From contig WJXW01000018.1 in NCBI GenBank assembly GCA_015832175.1, positions 806,001 to 870,000 of the forward strand: a DNA stretch of 64,000 nt, given 5' to 3'. Below are positions 46,983 to 57,265 of the stretch, piece by piece. Made by a program: the position numbers and the translations under genes. The DNA is from Paraphaeosphaeria minitans. Its lineage: Eukaryota; Ascomycota; Dothideomycetes; Pleosporales; Didymosphaeriaceae. Each line of letters begins with the position of its first letter. The first letter of the stretch is position 1. A model generated the notes under the pieces. That model had not been told where the DNA came from. It made no database searches and worked only from the letters and a program-made list of their open reading frames with translations.

Positions 46983-48107
46983 TTAATCCACTTGAACAGC
47001 GGCTTCATCGCCCGCCATATCCAGCGTAACTGCAAATTCCACATCTTCTTCCAAACCATACAACATCCTCCCATCCCTCACCCAATTGAACAAACAACCT
47101 CCGCACCCACTCAGCGCTCCGAATGGATTGACTTCCACAAGTTGCACACTCCCATCTTGCTGCAGCGCAACATCAAAAGTAAGCCCGTACTTGACCAACA
47201 GCCTCCTGATGTCCGGGCTCATCTTTCTTTCCATAAATACCTTGATGGTCTCCAATAATTGGTTCGTACCCGAACATACTAGCTCCGCCGCGTGTTCAAG
47301 TGGGAAATTGAAGGGCGGTGAGAACACAAACGGCCATCGATACTGACTGACCGCACTGACCCTCAACTGGCCGATTTCATCCTTTACGCCCCTCGCTGCC
47401 GGCGGTGGGACGAAGACGCGAAATTCTCTGCCGGCATCCATACCCTCATCCCACGGATTGAGTATCAACCAAATCTTCATTTCCCTGCCCTCACGTTCTG
47501 CATCGACCCTTTCATTCTGCAGACTATTCCAGGCGCGCATGCTGGAACAGATCTTTCTCACCACGTCCTTAAAAGTCGTGCTTGGTTCTTTGCCACCGAA
47601 AGGCGAGTCTTTAGGAGACATCTGGTCGAGGCGGATGAACCACTTCCTGTTGCCGTCGAGAATCGGTATAATTGCCTTTCCCCTCTTAGTATTTCTCCAT
47701 GTCTGGATGGTGTCCTGGATCAATTCCGGCGGAAACTTGTTCGTGGCAACCCAGGCAGCGTGGCATCGCATTAGGTCTTCGTACAAGAAGCCCGGGATCC
47801 GAACAACATGGCTCTCGCGCAGGCCTTGACTTTGTGCAATAAGCGGCTGCCAGAGCACGTAGCCGTAGGCGGTCCAGGGCGGTTGCGCGTGACCGAAGCA
47901 ATTGGACTCGGAGACAACGGGAAGTATTTCGAGGCGTTTATGGTGTGCCGTATTGAAGCGCTGGGAGCGGGACGATGGATTCGATGTATCTTGTAGGTGC
48001 CTGGCTTCATTGTAGTCGCCTGCGACGAGGCTGTGGGGAGTGATACAGATGCGCATCTCCACGGGAGGTATTTTTTCTTGCGACTGCTGTATTCGTGGAG
48101 GCGTCAT
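46983..48107 (-). CDS. D123/Cdc123-family ATP-grasp protein
   Basis: D123 proteins have an ATP-grasp fold; the founding member Cdc123 helps assemble translation factor eIF2. The frame is a single exon of 374 residues from ATG 48107. Two upstream in-frame starts could lengthen it. Family marks: K-W-F-I-R-L-D-Q-M-S-P-K-D in the middle, G-R-E-F-R-V-F-V, then V-E-V-N-P-F-G near residue 324, which carries the metal-binding Asn, followed by G-C-L-F-N-W. Spacing and the divergent N-terminus suggest one of the Pezizomycotina paralogues rather than the essential eIF2 chaperone; that is inference. The gene is in line with the ABCG gene, 361 bp downstream of its stop. Confidence 0.8.
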   Translation of the reverse strand: MTPPRIQQSQEKIPPVEMRICITPHSLVAGDYNEARHLQDTSNPSSRSQRFNTAHHKRLEILPVVSESNCFGHAQPPWTAYGYVLWQPLIAQSQGLRESHVVRIPGFLYEDLMRCHAAWVATNKFPPELIQDTIQTWRNTKRGKAIIPILDGNRKWFIRLDQMSPKDSPFGGKEPSTTFKDVVRKICSSMRAWNSLQNERVDAEREGREMKIWLILNPWDEGMDAGREFRVFVPPPAARGVKDEIGQLRVSAVSQYRWPFVFSPPFNFPLEHAAELVCSGTNQLLETIKVFMERKMSPDIRRLLVKYGLTFDVALQQDGSVQLVEVNPFGALSGCGGCLFNWVRDGRMLYGLEEDVEFAVTLDMAGDEAAVQVD

Positions 48108-48467
48108 GGACAGAAAGCTAGCGCAAGTAAATTGAGCAGGAGCTTTATAGTGTGTGGCGGCAAGCGCGACTCTCTGTTGAAGCCGAATACCGTACTTGAG
48201 AACCACCGTACCGAACTTCACCATTACCAGGTCCTTAGACCACTTCACTATGTGGAAGCGTGTTCGGGAACCATGGCTCGAAATTGTGGGGAAAGGTGTT
48301 GAATGTGAACCGTCCTTGTGCGATGTGTCAAAAATCAGTCAACAATTTACTACCATAAGCGTAGCACCAGAAAAGATTGCTCCAACCTGCCTTCGCCTAT
48401 ACACGACAACAAGACATTGAACGTGCACGAAAGGCTGAATGCTCCATTTTTCATCCTAGGTGCAAGC
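48108..48467. other. Intergenic region (D123 promoter)
   Basis: 360 bp between the ABCG stop and the chosen D123 start. It may include extra N-terminal codons of the D123 gene if ATG 48224 is used. Nothing else is seen. Confidence 0.45.
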
Positions 48468-50560
48468 TTAGTGCTTCCTCACATACAACACCACCCATCC
48501 TAGCAATCTGTATCCAAGAATTATGACCAGCATGTAGCCAACGTACTTGCCCATGTTCTCAGGGTTGAAAGCATACCGCTCCAACACCACCGTGCCCTCA
48601 ATCATGCACTGATCCTGCAATTTGCTCGGATACATGCACTGACACACACCCTTAACAACATCACACGCATAATTTCTCTTACCAAACTCATTTACCATCA
48701 TTCCACGGAACACATACGCCTGATAGTCAACATAGTGGAACACGTACCTCCAGAACACATTGAGAGTCTGTGGCTCAACCATAAATCCGTTAACGCACAT
48801 CCACAGCCCGTTCGCGAAAGCCGTTGCTGCGAGCGCTACGACAAAGATGGGGATCAGGCTGGATAGAAGCACGACCAGGGATTCGGCGGCAAGCAGGTCG
48901 AGGAATAGCCACATGACCCAGGTCCAGAAGGCGTCAGCGCCGGGGCGGAAGTTACCCAGCCAGTACGCGATGACAGAGAAGAGCAACGTGATAACAAACA
49001 GATACGGGATGCCGACGAGGAAGTTGGCTACCACGAAGGCTGCGGGGCCGTAGAGTCCATTGAGTCGCTCTTTGGTGCATAGAGAGAGGTCCTCGAGGTA
49101 GGCCGGGATGTATGCTACGGCCATGAACGACATGAAAGCTCCCCCGAAGAAGATGGCGTTGGTGAAGGCCGTGATGTTGTTCTGGGTTGGAGAGAGGCGC
49201 AACCAGACGGTGCCCATGAGGATGGCGAGACAGCCATACATGGCGACACGGATGCCGTATGCAACGACATCGCGATAGGATTTGATGAAGGAGCGGTGCA
49301 TGAGCGTGATAAGAATCAAACAGGGGTTAGCGGAAAGCTGGGTGTGGTCGAGAGTGAGACCTGCCCCAGATTGTCGATCATCGTCGAGGCGAGCTTGGAG
49401 GGTTGCGGCTTGCTGAGAACTTTCCCATGAGAGATGGAGCCAGGTGAGTCTGTCAACTGCTTCTGCTTGATTCTGAGAGAAGTCGATGTTGACTAGTTGG
49501 ATGATGTATTCGGCAGGGTTGATGTAGGTAGGCATTTCGTAGCCGATGCTTGTGAAGTAGTCTTGGATGCATGCGATCGGACCATTGTATACCGACTTGC
49601 CGCGCGATAGCAGCAATAAGTGGTCGAACAACTCGAACGTAGTCGTGGACGGCTGGTGAATGGAAGCGATGACTAGGATCTAGGTGCTTGATTAGCCAGG
49701 TCTAGAGTAACGGTAATAGAGACTGACATTGTATTTCCTGGCAGTAGCGCGCACGAAATTCATCACTTCGTAACTTGCAGCCGAGTCAAGTCCGCTGGTT
49801 GGCTCATCCAGGAAGAGGATCTTTGGGCTGGTGATCAAATGACTAGCAACGGAGACGCGGCGCTTCTGCCCGCCAGACACACCTTTGCGAATGGGTGTGC
49901 CAATAAGAGCGTTAGCCTGTTCCCGTAAACCGAACGACTCGAGCAGAGCGTTGATGCTTGCTATTCGTTCTGCTTTCGATACGGATCTATGACGCTAGTC
50001 AACCTTGCTGCGTTGCTGCGCCGCATTGGTGCATTCGTACCTGGGTAGAGCGAGCTGGGCCGCAAAGCTCAATGTCTCCTGAACGGTAAGCGATCCCACG
50101 AGTGCATCCTCCTGCTCGACAAAGCTAGACAGCTTGCGAAAGTCCTTTGAATCTGGTTGTAAGCCGTTGACGTACGTTCGCCCGGACACTGAGGCGCCGA
50201 TGGTTGCTTCGCGATGTGCTAGGACGTTGAGAAGTGTCGTCTTTCCGGACCCACTGGCATTGTTAGATGGTGTGCATGGATGAGTCTATGAAGATCTTAC
50301 CTCGGGCCCATTAGGGCCAACATCTCGCCTGGAGACTGGTTTCAGTATAGTGGGCACCACGGGAAGGTCCACGTACCAGCCTTGACGAGGCCACGAATAT
50401 CCGACAAGATTTCCAATGGCTGCTTTGTGCAGCGGTCGTTTACCGTCACCACAATGTTATTCCAGCTGAAGCTGTGCACTGATTCATTGCTCAGACGAGT
50501 GTGGTTGGTGTGGGTATGTTTCTCGGTATCGACGACAAAGGAATGATGGGAGGCAGCCAT
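48468..50560 (-). CDS. Half-size ABC transporter, ABCG (White/WBC) type
   Basis: An ATP-driven membrane exporter with one nucleotide-binding domain followed by one ABC-2 membrane domain; it should dimerise. Exons: 50560-50377, 50328-50301 (only 28 bp), 50253-50041, 49986-49728 and 49679-48468, for 631 residues. The introns are 47-54 bp. Walker A (G-P-S-G-S-G-K-T-T) is split between exons 2 and 3. Other motifs: signature V-S-G-G-Q at 177-181, Walker B I-L-F-L-D-E-P at 197-203, and I-A-S-I-H-Q-P-S with the switch His. The C-terminal ~330 residues hold about six hydrophobic helices, with a Cys-rich extracellular loop (Y-A-C-D-V-V-K-G-V-C-Q-C-M) before the last one. Start ATG 50560 was chosen over an upstream non-ATG extension. 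The substrate is unknown. Confidence 0.92.
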
Positions 50561-51174
50561 ATCGCAATAGGACAAACAATGACGGTACGAAGGGGAAAGG
50601 CGTGAGCGAAACTTGGATCAAAATAATGGACAATGGAGGACAGATTGTAATAGATATTGGATTCAGAAACGCACTCGCTTCCAATTCATGCTTCGCCATG
50701 AGATGCTACGCCCCTCTCGAACGGCGACCCCTGGAATAGCACCAACCCATACTAGGTTAGGATGACGCAGAATGTAATGTCAACGGCCGCTCTCGATTGG
50801 ATGTAGGGCAGGGGCCAGAAGTACTGCCGCATTTAGATCCTGGCTGAGAACGCCGACACGCAGATGCTGATGCTCGGTGAACTCCTAGCGCAGGCAGGCG
50901 CTCCAGCTCGCCAACCCAGAAGGCGCTATACAAACATCTGGATACACCACGCGGCTCGGGGTTTCGAAGGTTACGCCAGAACTTCTGCAAAGTGTGCTAA
51001 GTTCTGTACAGTACTCAGCCCTGTCGGTGAACATCAGGCCACTTCAAGGATCTGACGTATGAGCGGATTGATGCAGAAATACTACCCCCATCGAGCCTCG
51101 AAAGTTGACGACGGGCTGAATGATCCGGTAGACGATGTTTAATCGTGCACAGTGCGATCTCGGGAACTCTGGGC
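50561..51174. promoter_or_regulatory. Intergenic region upstream of the ABCG gene
   Basis: 614 bp between the ABCG start and the ALKBH1 stop. No gene or clear regulatory motif is recognised. Confidence 0.45.
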
Positions 51175-52439
51175 TCAATCCCACATTTGGCGCACATTCA
51201 CATTGATCCTCTTCCCTGCCATCCACCCTCTCCACGCCTCGAATTCGGTGTCCTTTACATCTTGTCCAGCCGGCCAGCTCTCGAGATATGTGGGGCAAGT
51301 GTTCGGGACAATCTGCGGAACGCCATGCCATGCGAAGCGGGACGCGCCACTCATGTATACCGCACTACCGGATCGTAGTCGGATTGCGAGCACACGCTCC
51401 TCAGTGGAAGGTGTAGAACTAGCACCGCTGGACTCATTTGTCGTCGTCAGAGACTCGGAAGACGTGCCAATCACAAATATAGCATCGCATCCCAGGCTGA
51501 TACTAACCAAGCCCGTGCCACTACTCTCAGCAACGTCGCGATGCACACTGAGGGTATCGCCGGGTGAATACAGGTTAACTATCGCAGCCTCTGCTTTGGT
51601 GTTGGTAAACATGTCTTCCAACAGGCCCTTCACATCGGAGGGAAATGGAGGTGGTGTAGCGTCCGGATATCGTTTCGCCGTCCAATCATACTGCCCACCA
51701 AGGGTTGTCCACCGTATTTTCTTATTCAAGAGCTGAGATATGTTCAGTGGACGGTGGACAGAGGGGTCTTTGGGATGGGCGACGAGAGCGGAGGATGTTG
51801 GAGGCAGTGTGAAGAAGGAGGATGCGGACGGCGGATAGGAGAGATGGTAGTGAGTGTGAATGTTGGTGAGATGAGAGGACTCCGCGAGATCTCGATGCAG
51901 GAGACGCGAGAGTAGTGTGAGTTGGGTCTCAGGTGGCAAAAGAGAGGGTACAATAAGGAGACCTGCCTGATGTCAGGCCAGATGGTACAAATGAAATTTG
52001 GAGAGCTGGAGCAGACGATGCGCACGGAGAAGCCTCATTCTTGTTCTCGTTTGGGGCTCATGTTGCCATGTACAATTCCGAGGACTCTGCCACCTAGTCG
52101 GCGATGGAGAGACGCTCCAAAGGGCTAGAGAATTTGAGGTCAGTTTTACCTACCAGGGATGTCGTCGTGTTCGTAGACAGGTATCCGTGAGGTTTGCGGG
52201 GAAGGTGCTGAAGCCGCATGATCACCGCCAAACCGGCGAAAAGTAGCGGTCAAGTGCTGATGGTTCCACTCGTCGACGACGCGCAACTTGTTACCGGAGT
52301 CTACACCACCTGCACGCAGGCGTTCTGGATCCAGGATTGCAGTGTCCTTTTCCAGGTCGTCGCCCTTCATTCTCTGGTATCTTTTGTAGACACTTCGGAT
52401 GAGCTCCGGCGGGCGCTCATGCGGGTCAAGCGCAGGCAT
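51175..52439 (-). CDS. AlkB-type Fe(II)/2-oxoglutarate dioxygenase (ALKBH1-like)
   Basis: A predicted nucleic-acid demethylase that uses Fe(II), oxygen and 2-oxoglutarate to remove methyl groups; ALKBH1 relatives act on tRNA and DNA. Two exons (52439-52154 and 51962-51175) give 357 residues. The intron is 191 bp, GTAGGT..AGGCAG, longer than its neighbours. Iron ligands: H226-x-D228 in S-V-H-R-D and H298 in F-A-W-H-G. The 2-oxoglutarate-binding Arg lies in K-R-I-N-V-N-V-R-Q (R337, R343), the family's R-x-N-x-N-x-R signature. An N-terminal nucleotide-recognition region precedes the core. A Ser/Thr-rich insert (residues ~250-270) is unusual. The gene is divergent to CDK1 across a 467-bp promoter. 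Confidence 0.9.
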
Positions 52440-52906
52440 GCTGAGCAATCTGGCACAGCCTCTGCTGAGCGATGCTGGGACGAGCGAAGGACAATGCGGG
52501 TGGTGAAAGAGTGAGTGGTGGTGGGGCGAGCGATGAATCAAACGCGGCGGTTCGCGCGCCCGACGCGTCTCTTTGTGTGATTTGCTTGGGGCGACCCGAG
52601 TGCTTGGCGAGCTGTGTTTACTATAACAGCACTTTTCGAGATCAACATCACCGCCCCGCCGAGGCCACATCCCAACTTCTCTAAGCCAATCCGTGAATAT
52701 ACTAACAGCAGGTCACATTTGTGTGTCGCTCTGGAACTGACGCCACGATAATAGCACCCGCCCTTGCGTCGTTCGCTCTCAATTTTCCACGACACGCGCC
52801 CCTCGTCCCTCCGCTCGCCAAAGAAGCGTGCAATTGACCTCGACACCTCCGCAACTGCGACCCAGACCACTGCCTGAGAGACACGCGAGCAGCGCCCCGG
52901 TCCAGC
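52440..52906. promoter_or_regulatory. Bidirectional promoter, ALKBH1-like / CDK1
   Basis: 467 bp between two outward-facing start codons. Pyrimidine-rich CTCTC tracts occur near both starts. No other gene is supported. Confidence 0.55.
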
Positions 52907-54008
52907 ATGGAGAACTACCAGAAGATGGAGAAGATCGGGGAGGGTGAGCGCTCATCCTGCAGCATGGGGGGCACCTCACCGCCAGAAGGCGCTGGTGGCA
53001 GCTCGTTGCGAGCCCGCACTAACACGATATGCCAGGCACGTACGGCGTCGTGTACAAGGCACGCGACCTGTCGACCAAGGACCAGCGCATCGTGGCGCTC
53101 AAAAAGATCCGTCTGGAGGCCGAGGACGAAGGTGTACCGTCGACCGCCATCCGCGAGATCTCCCTGCTGAAGGAGATGAATGACGCCAACATCGTCCGAC
53201 TGCTCAACATAGTGCATGCCGACGGCCACAAGCTGTACTTGGTCTTCGAGTACCTCGATGTCGACCTCAAAAAGTACATGGAGGCGCTCCCTGCTAGCGA
53301 GGGCGGCCGCGGCAAGTCGCTACCTGAAGGCTCCACGCTGAAAGTCACCATGGGCCCGGACGTCGTCAAGAAGTTCATGACCCAGCTATGTCAGGGCATC
53401 CGTTACTGCCATGCTCATCGTGTGCTGCATCGCGACCTGAAGCCCCAGAACCTTCTGATCGACAAAGATGGCAACCTCAAGCTGGCAGATTTTGGTCTGG
53501 CACGCGCGTTTGGCGTACCCCTTCGCACATACACGCACGAGGTCGTGACGCTGTGGTACCGCTCACCCGAGATTCTGCTTGGCGGTCGGCAATACTCTAC
53601 TGGCGTTGACATGTGGTCGGTTGGCTGCATCTTTGCCGAGATGTGCACGCGCAAGCCCCTGTTCCCTGGCGACTCGGAGATTGACGAGATCTTCAAGATC
53701 TTCCGGTATGTCCTCGGTGCTGCTCCCTGGTATATCATGTTATTGACCTCTACAGTGTTCTCGGCACTCCCACCGAAGTCGACTGGCCCGGCGTTACCTC
53801 GTTCCCCGACTACAAGTCCTCGTTCCCCAAGTGGGTAAAGCAGGACATCGCCGCAACAGTGACGACTCTGGACGACTACGGCCTCGATCTGCTAGATGCG
53901 CTGCTTGTATACGACCCGGCCGGCCGAATCTCAGCGAAGCAAGCAGTCATCCATCCTTACATCACGGGTACCGGTACCAGTAACGGCTACGGAAACGGCT
54001 ACCACTAG
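52907..54008 (+). CDS. cdk1: Cyclin-dependent kinase 1 (Cdc2/Cdc28 orthologue)
   Basis: The master cell-cycle Ser/Thr kinase, partner of B-type cyclins, which drives G1/S and G2/M entry. Exons 52907-52943, 53036-53705 and 53756-54008 encode 319 residues; introns are 92 and 50 bp. Seen: G-E-G-T-Y-G with inhibitory sites Thr14 and Tyr15 (the first intron splits Gly13), catalytic Lys35, the complete P-S-T-A-I-R-E helix (47-53), H-R-D-L-K-P-Q-N with Asp146, D-F-G at 164, and T-loop Thr179 in [11 protein letters not shown]. An insert of about 20 residues ([10 protein letters not shown]) before helix D is longer than in yeast, and the C-terminal tail is Gly/Asn/Tyr-rich. Likely essential. All regulatory residues are intact. 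Confidence 0.97.
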
Positions 54009-54605
54009 GTGCAGTAGCCTTTGTCGGTTTTCACGATCTTACGAGTTTGGCAGCATAGGGAGATGGGCATATTCAAGTCGCGTGTTTAGTTCGACGTCTA
54101 TTTTGCCGTGCTGGCTGGATGGAATTGGAATGACACTGGGCAAGCAAGCAGTGTCCGGCGTTAGTGGTTCACATCATGTTCCCGCTTGGGTTTTGAGGCA
54201 GGCAGGCTACGTTTTGGCTAGACAATGATGCTCGCGGATACGGTCTGTGCATAATAGGAAGATCTCATACTTTCCACTACGAATGCGCAGTGGCGTGCTA
54301 AACAGTGGCAGGTGTTCCGGCAACCGCGTCCACACCCAAGAGGGTCGCACCACAACAGCGTCTTATTCAGGTCGATGGATGTGCGAGTGGATACAGTGGA
54401 AAAGGGTCTCTCTTTTGACGTTCTTGTTATGATGTTTTGACCCCCTTGATCTTGAGGGCGCTGTAGCCCACACGTTCGTGAGGGATGGCCAAACTAGCTC
54501 TCGCTGCGACTGCCCCGCTTCAGCCCTACAGCAACACGAGGGGCACGCGCTTCGGACCCTCTGCATCTCCGCAACCTCGCCGAAGCCACCAGCTCACTTA
54601 TCTCG
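54009..54605. other. Intergenic region between CDK1 and the GH18 gene
   Basis: 597 bp containing the CDK1 3' UTR and GH18 promoter. The open frame from 54485 is out of frame with the GH18 gene and looks non-coding. Confidence 0.5.
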
Positions 54606-55903
54606 ATGCCGCCCACTCCTCTCAGGCTTCTGCCGACATCGCAGGGCCCACGCCTAATCGTATACCACCAGACATTCCACGATTCGGCCGGCAATTACCA
54701 TTCGCTACTGCCCCTCCTCACCAACAGCACTGGCATTACCCACATCATCGTCGCAGCCATCCATTTGAACGACGGGCCGGGCAACATCACCCTGAATGAC
54801 CACAAGCCGGATGACAAGCGCTATGAGCAGCTTTGGAGCGAGGTAAAATGGCTCCAAGGAAGCGGCGTGAAGGTGCTCGGCATGCTGGGAGGTGCGGCAC
54901 GAGGGAGCTATGAGCGTCTAGGAGGCAGTGAGGACAGTGTAGGCCCACCACCTCTATGGCATGGAGCACTGCACCCACCCGGAGCTGACACTCCTAGTTC
55001 GAAGCCTACTACAAGCCTCTCCAGGCCATCATATCCGCCCACCAGCTCGACGGCATCGACCTCGACGTGGAAGAAAAAGTAGAGATCCAGACCATAACCC
55101 GCCTCATCGCCCGCCTCCGCGTCGACTTTGGCCCCGCCTTCCTCATCACAATGGCACCCGTAGCCACCGCGCTCATCCCCGATCCTAACATCCCCGCGCA
55201 TCTCCGCCCGCCGCGGCCCCTCCTCGCCAGCGGCCCGACGCCGAACCCGCTGCATCCCACACTGCCGCATCTCAGCGGCTTCAGCTACCCAGAGCTCGAA
55301 TGCAGCGTTTACGGGAAGGACATCGCGTGGTACAATACGCAGTTCTACTGCGGCTGGGGCGACGCGGGGTCGACGCAGTGGTACGACGCCATCATCGCGG
55401 CAGGCTGGACACCCTCCAGGGTCGTCCTCGGGGTCGTCACAAACCCAGGAAACGGCGCGGGACACGTCCCCGTGAGCAAGCTCCGCGACACGTGTGCGCG
55501 CTTGCGGCAAAAGTACAAAGACGTGGGAGGCGGCTTCGGCGGCGTCATGGGCTGGGAGTACTTCAACAGCGGCGACCACGAGGAGGACATGGTGCACGTC
55601 GCATCCCTGGAGCTCGACAACGAGACGGTGCAGGCGGGCTGGGTTGCGGCGCTGGGGAGGGTGCTGAGGGTGCAAGACGCGCCGGCGGTGCAGACGCAGA
55701 ATCTGCTGCTGGGCGTCACGCCGGAGCAGATCCGGCAGATGGTGACGAAGCTGCCCGAAGCGCCGGCGCCGTGGCCTGCGGAGACGGTGGAGAAGCTCGT
55801 GGTGCTGGGCTTCTCGGGCCAGGAGGCTGTCGCTGCGCTGGATGCGACCGAGGGCAACGTCGAGCTTGCGGCGGGTTTCTTGTTCGAGCAGTATCCGCAG
55901 TAG
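54606..55903 (+). CDS. GH18 chitinase-like protein with C-terminal UBA domain
   Basis: A glycoside hydrolase family 18 barrel, a fold that cleaves chitin or N-glycan chitobiose cores. Exons 54606-54938 and 54998-55903 encode 412 residues; the 59-bp intron is GTAGGC..TCCTAG. No signal peptide is visible, so it is probably cytosolic. Barrel marks: the I-V-Y-H-Q strand near residue 20, L-G-M-L-G-G (~85-95), and the catalytic D-G-I-D-L-D-V-E with proton donor Glu136 in place. An M-A-P-V motif and a W in G-W-E-Y-F-N follow. Residues ~368-412 (A-E-T-V-E-K-L-V-V-L-G-F-S ... E-G-N-V-E-L-A-A-G-F-L-F) form a ubiquitin-associated (UBA) three-helix domain with the M/L-G-F loop. The fusion suggests a ubiquitin-linked role for a cytosolic glycan hydrolase. 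Confidence 0.85.
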
Positions 55904-57265
55904 TACCTAGTCAAGACTACGGTCAGCACCGGCTCGAGGCCCGAGTCTTCACGCGCATCTGATGGCTTCCACGTGTGCGTTGACAGATGGTCAGACGCGT
56001 ACGTGAGGACGTGCATGTGTTTTGCAAGCACGCGTTGCAACCATGACCAACCCAAGCGCAGCCATGGTCTACCTACTACCTAGGCATAGGTACCACCCGA
56101 TCCAAATCCAGCGGTCGCTTCTGCGGCGTGCAAGCCCATGTGATTCCGGTACCTAGCTATCGCACACGTGGGGTCCACATGCGAAGCCAGGCCTAGACGG
56201 CGACAACGCACGCATGTGAGAATAAGGCAACATGTCATGGCGTTGTGGCTGGCTTACCCGAGCGTACAAGGACATGGAAAAGCGGACGCACATTCCTTCT
56301 CGGACCTTGCGCAAGGGTCCGAAAATACCTACGGAATCGGCAACGTCTGCGAGCACCACGGTTTCCGCAGCAGCCTCCGCGCGTGTGGCGTTGCCGTGGT
56401 GGACGTGCTGCCCATGCATCTACCTAGGTACCTATCGATTCACAAGCGCAGCAGGACCGGACTCACCAACAACGCCACCATGCATGATCTCACGCGAGAA
56501 AGCAAACGACAACGACAACAAGTGCACAAGTCTCGTCTCTGGGTGGGAATTCGTGGTGGCGCCCATGTACCTACGCCGCCAGCCTACAGACACTAGATCC
56601 CTACCCGGGGGCTCCACAAAAGATAACGCCATGCGCGCGAAGAACACGCGAAGAACACCCTAGTGGGTATCCCGACCATGGCGCCAAGACCACGGAAAGG
56701 AAATGGGAGAACAAGGTTCCAACGCGATGCCGTGCGTAATGCAGACGTAATGCCGTGGCTGATGAGGAGACAAGCCAAACCAACTATGCTAAGCCATGCA
56801 GGAACCACGTACGGACACATGCCAGACAGATGCGAATTTTCCCCATCTAGCCTGCCCATGCACAATCCACGTGCAGGTCGTCATCTATATCGGTCGTGAT
56901 GCAGCCTAGTAACGCCGTCGAAGGAAAGAAAGAAATAAATACGAAGGAGACCGTGATCGCGAGGAGCTGCCGCTCCCATTCGTGCGCGGCGGAGATGGAT
57001 GCGAGAGAGCATGCGCGTGCGGCGAGAATGCCGAGGAAGTTGATGAATTGGATGCGGTAGGGGTGAGAGTATTGACGGGGCTATGTGCAAGAGGGTATTA
57101 AGTAGGTAATCGCTCGACGAAACAAACAAACAATCGTGCTGAACATGTACATGGAACGGACTGCGTGCCCGCCATGCGAGAGTGGGGAATACAAAATAGT
57201 CGTACGCTCGGAATGCGGATGCGGATGTAAAGGAATAGGCAGAGAGAGAGAGGCGGAACGGAGAT
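55904..57265. other. Convergent intergenic region, GH18 / arrestin
   Basis: About 1.36 kb without a supported gene. Many open frames on both strands are short, overlap each other and lack recognisable content. It contains TACCTAGGTA at 56421-56430 and a similar TACCTAGGCA near 56088. The part next to 57265 is probably 3' UTR of the arrestin gene. Confidence 0.5.

Noticed and set aside
46950..46985. Segment resembling a tRNA T-arm (GGTACCCGAAGATGGGACTGG)
   Set aside because: T-loop residues do not fit the consensus and no acceptor or anticodon arms could be paired.
40567..50560. Secondary-metabolite gene cluster
   Set aside because: Transporters and a methyltransferase are present but no PKS, NRPS, DMATS or terpene synthase is seen.
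54908..56055. 255- and 236-codon minus-strand frames over the GH18 gene
   Set aside because: Antisense shadows; low-complexity composition and no domains.
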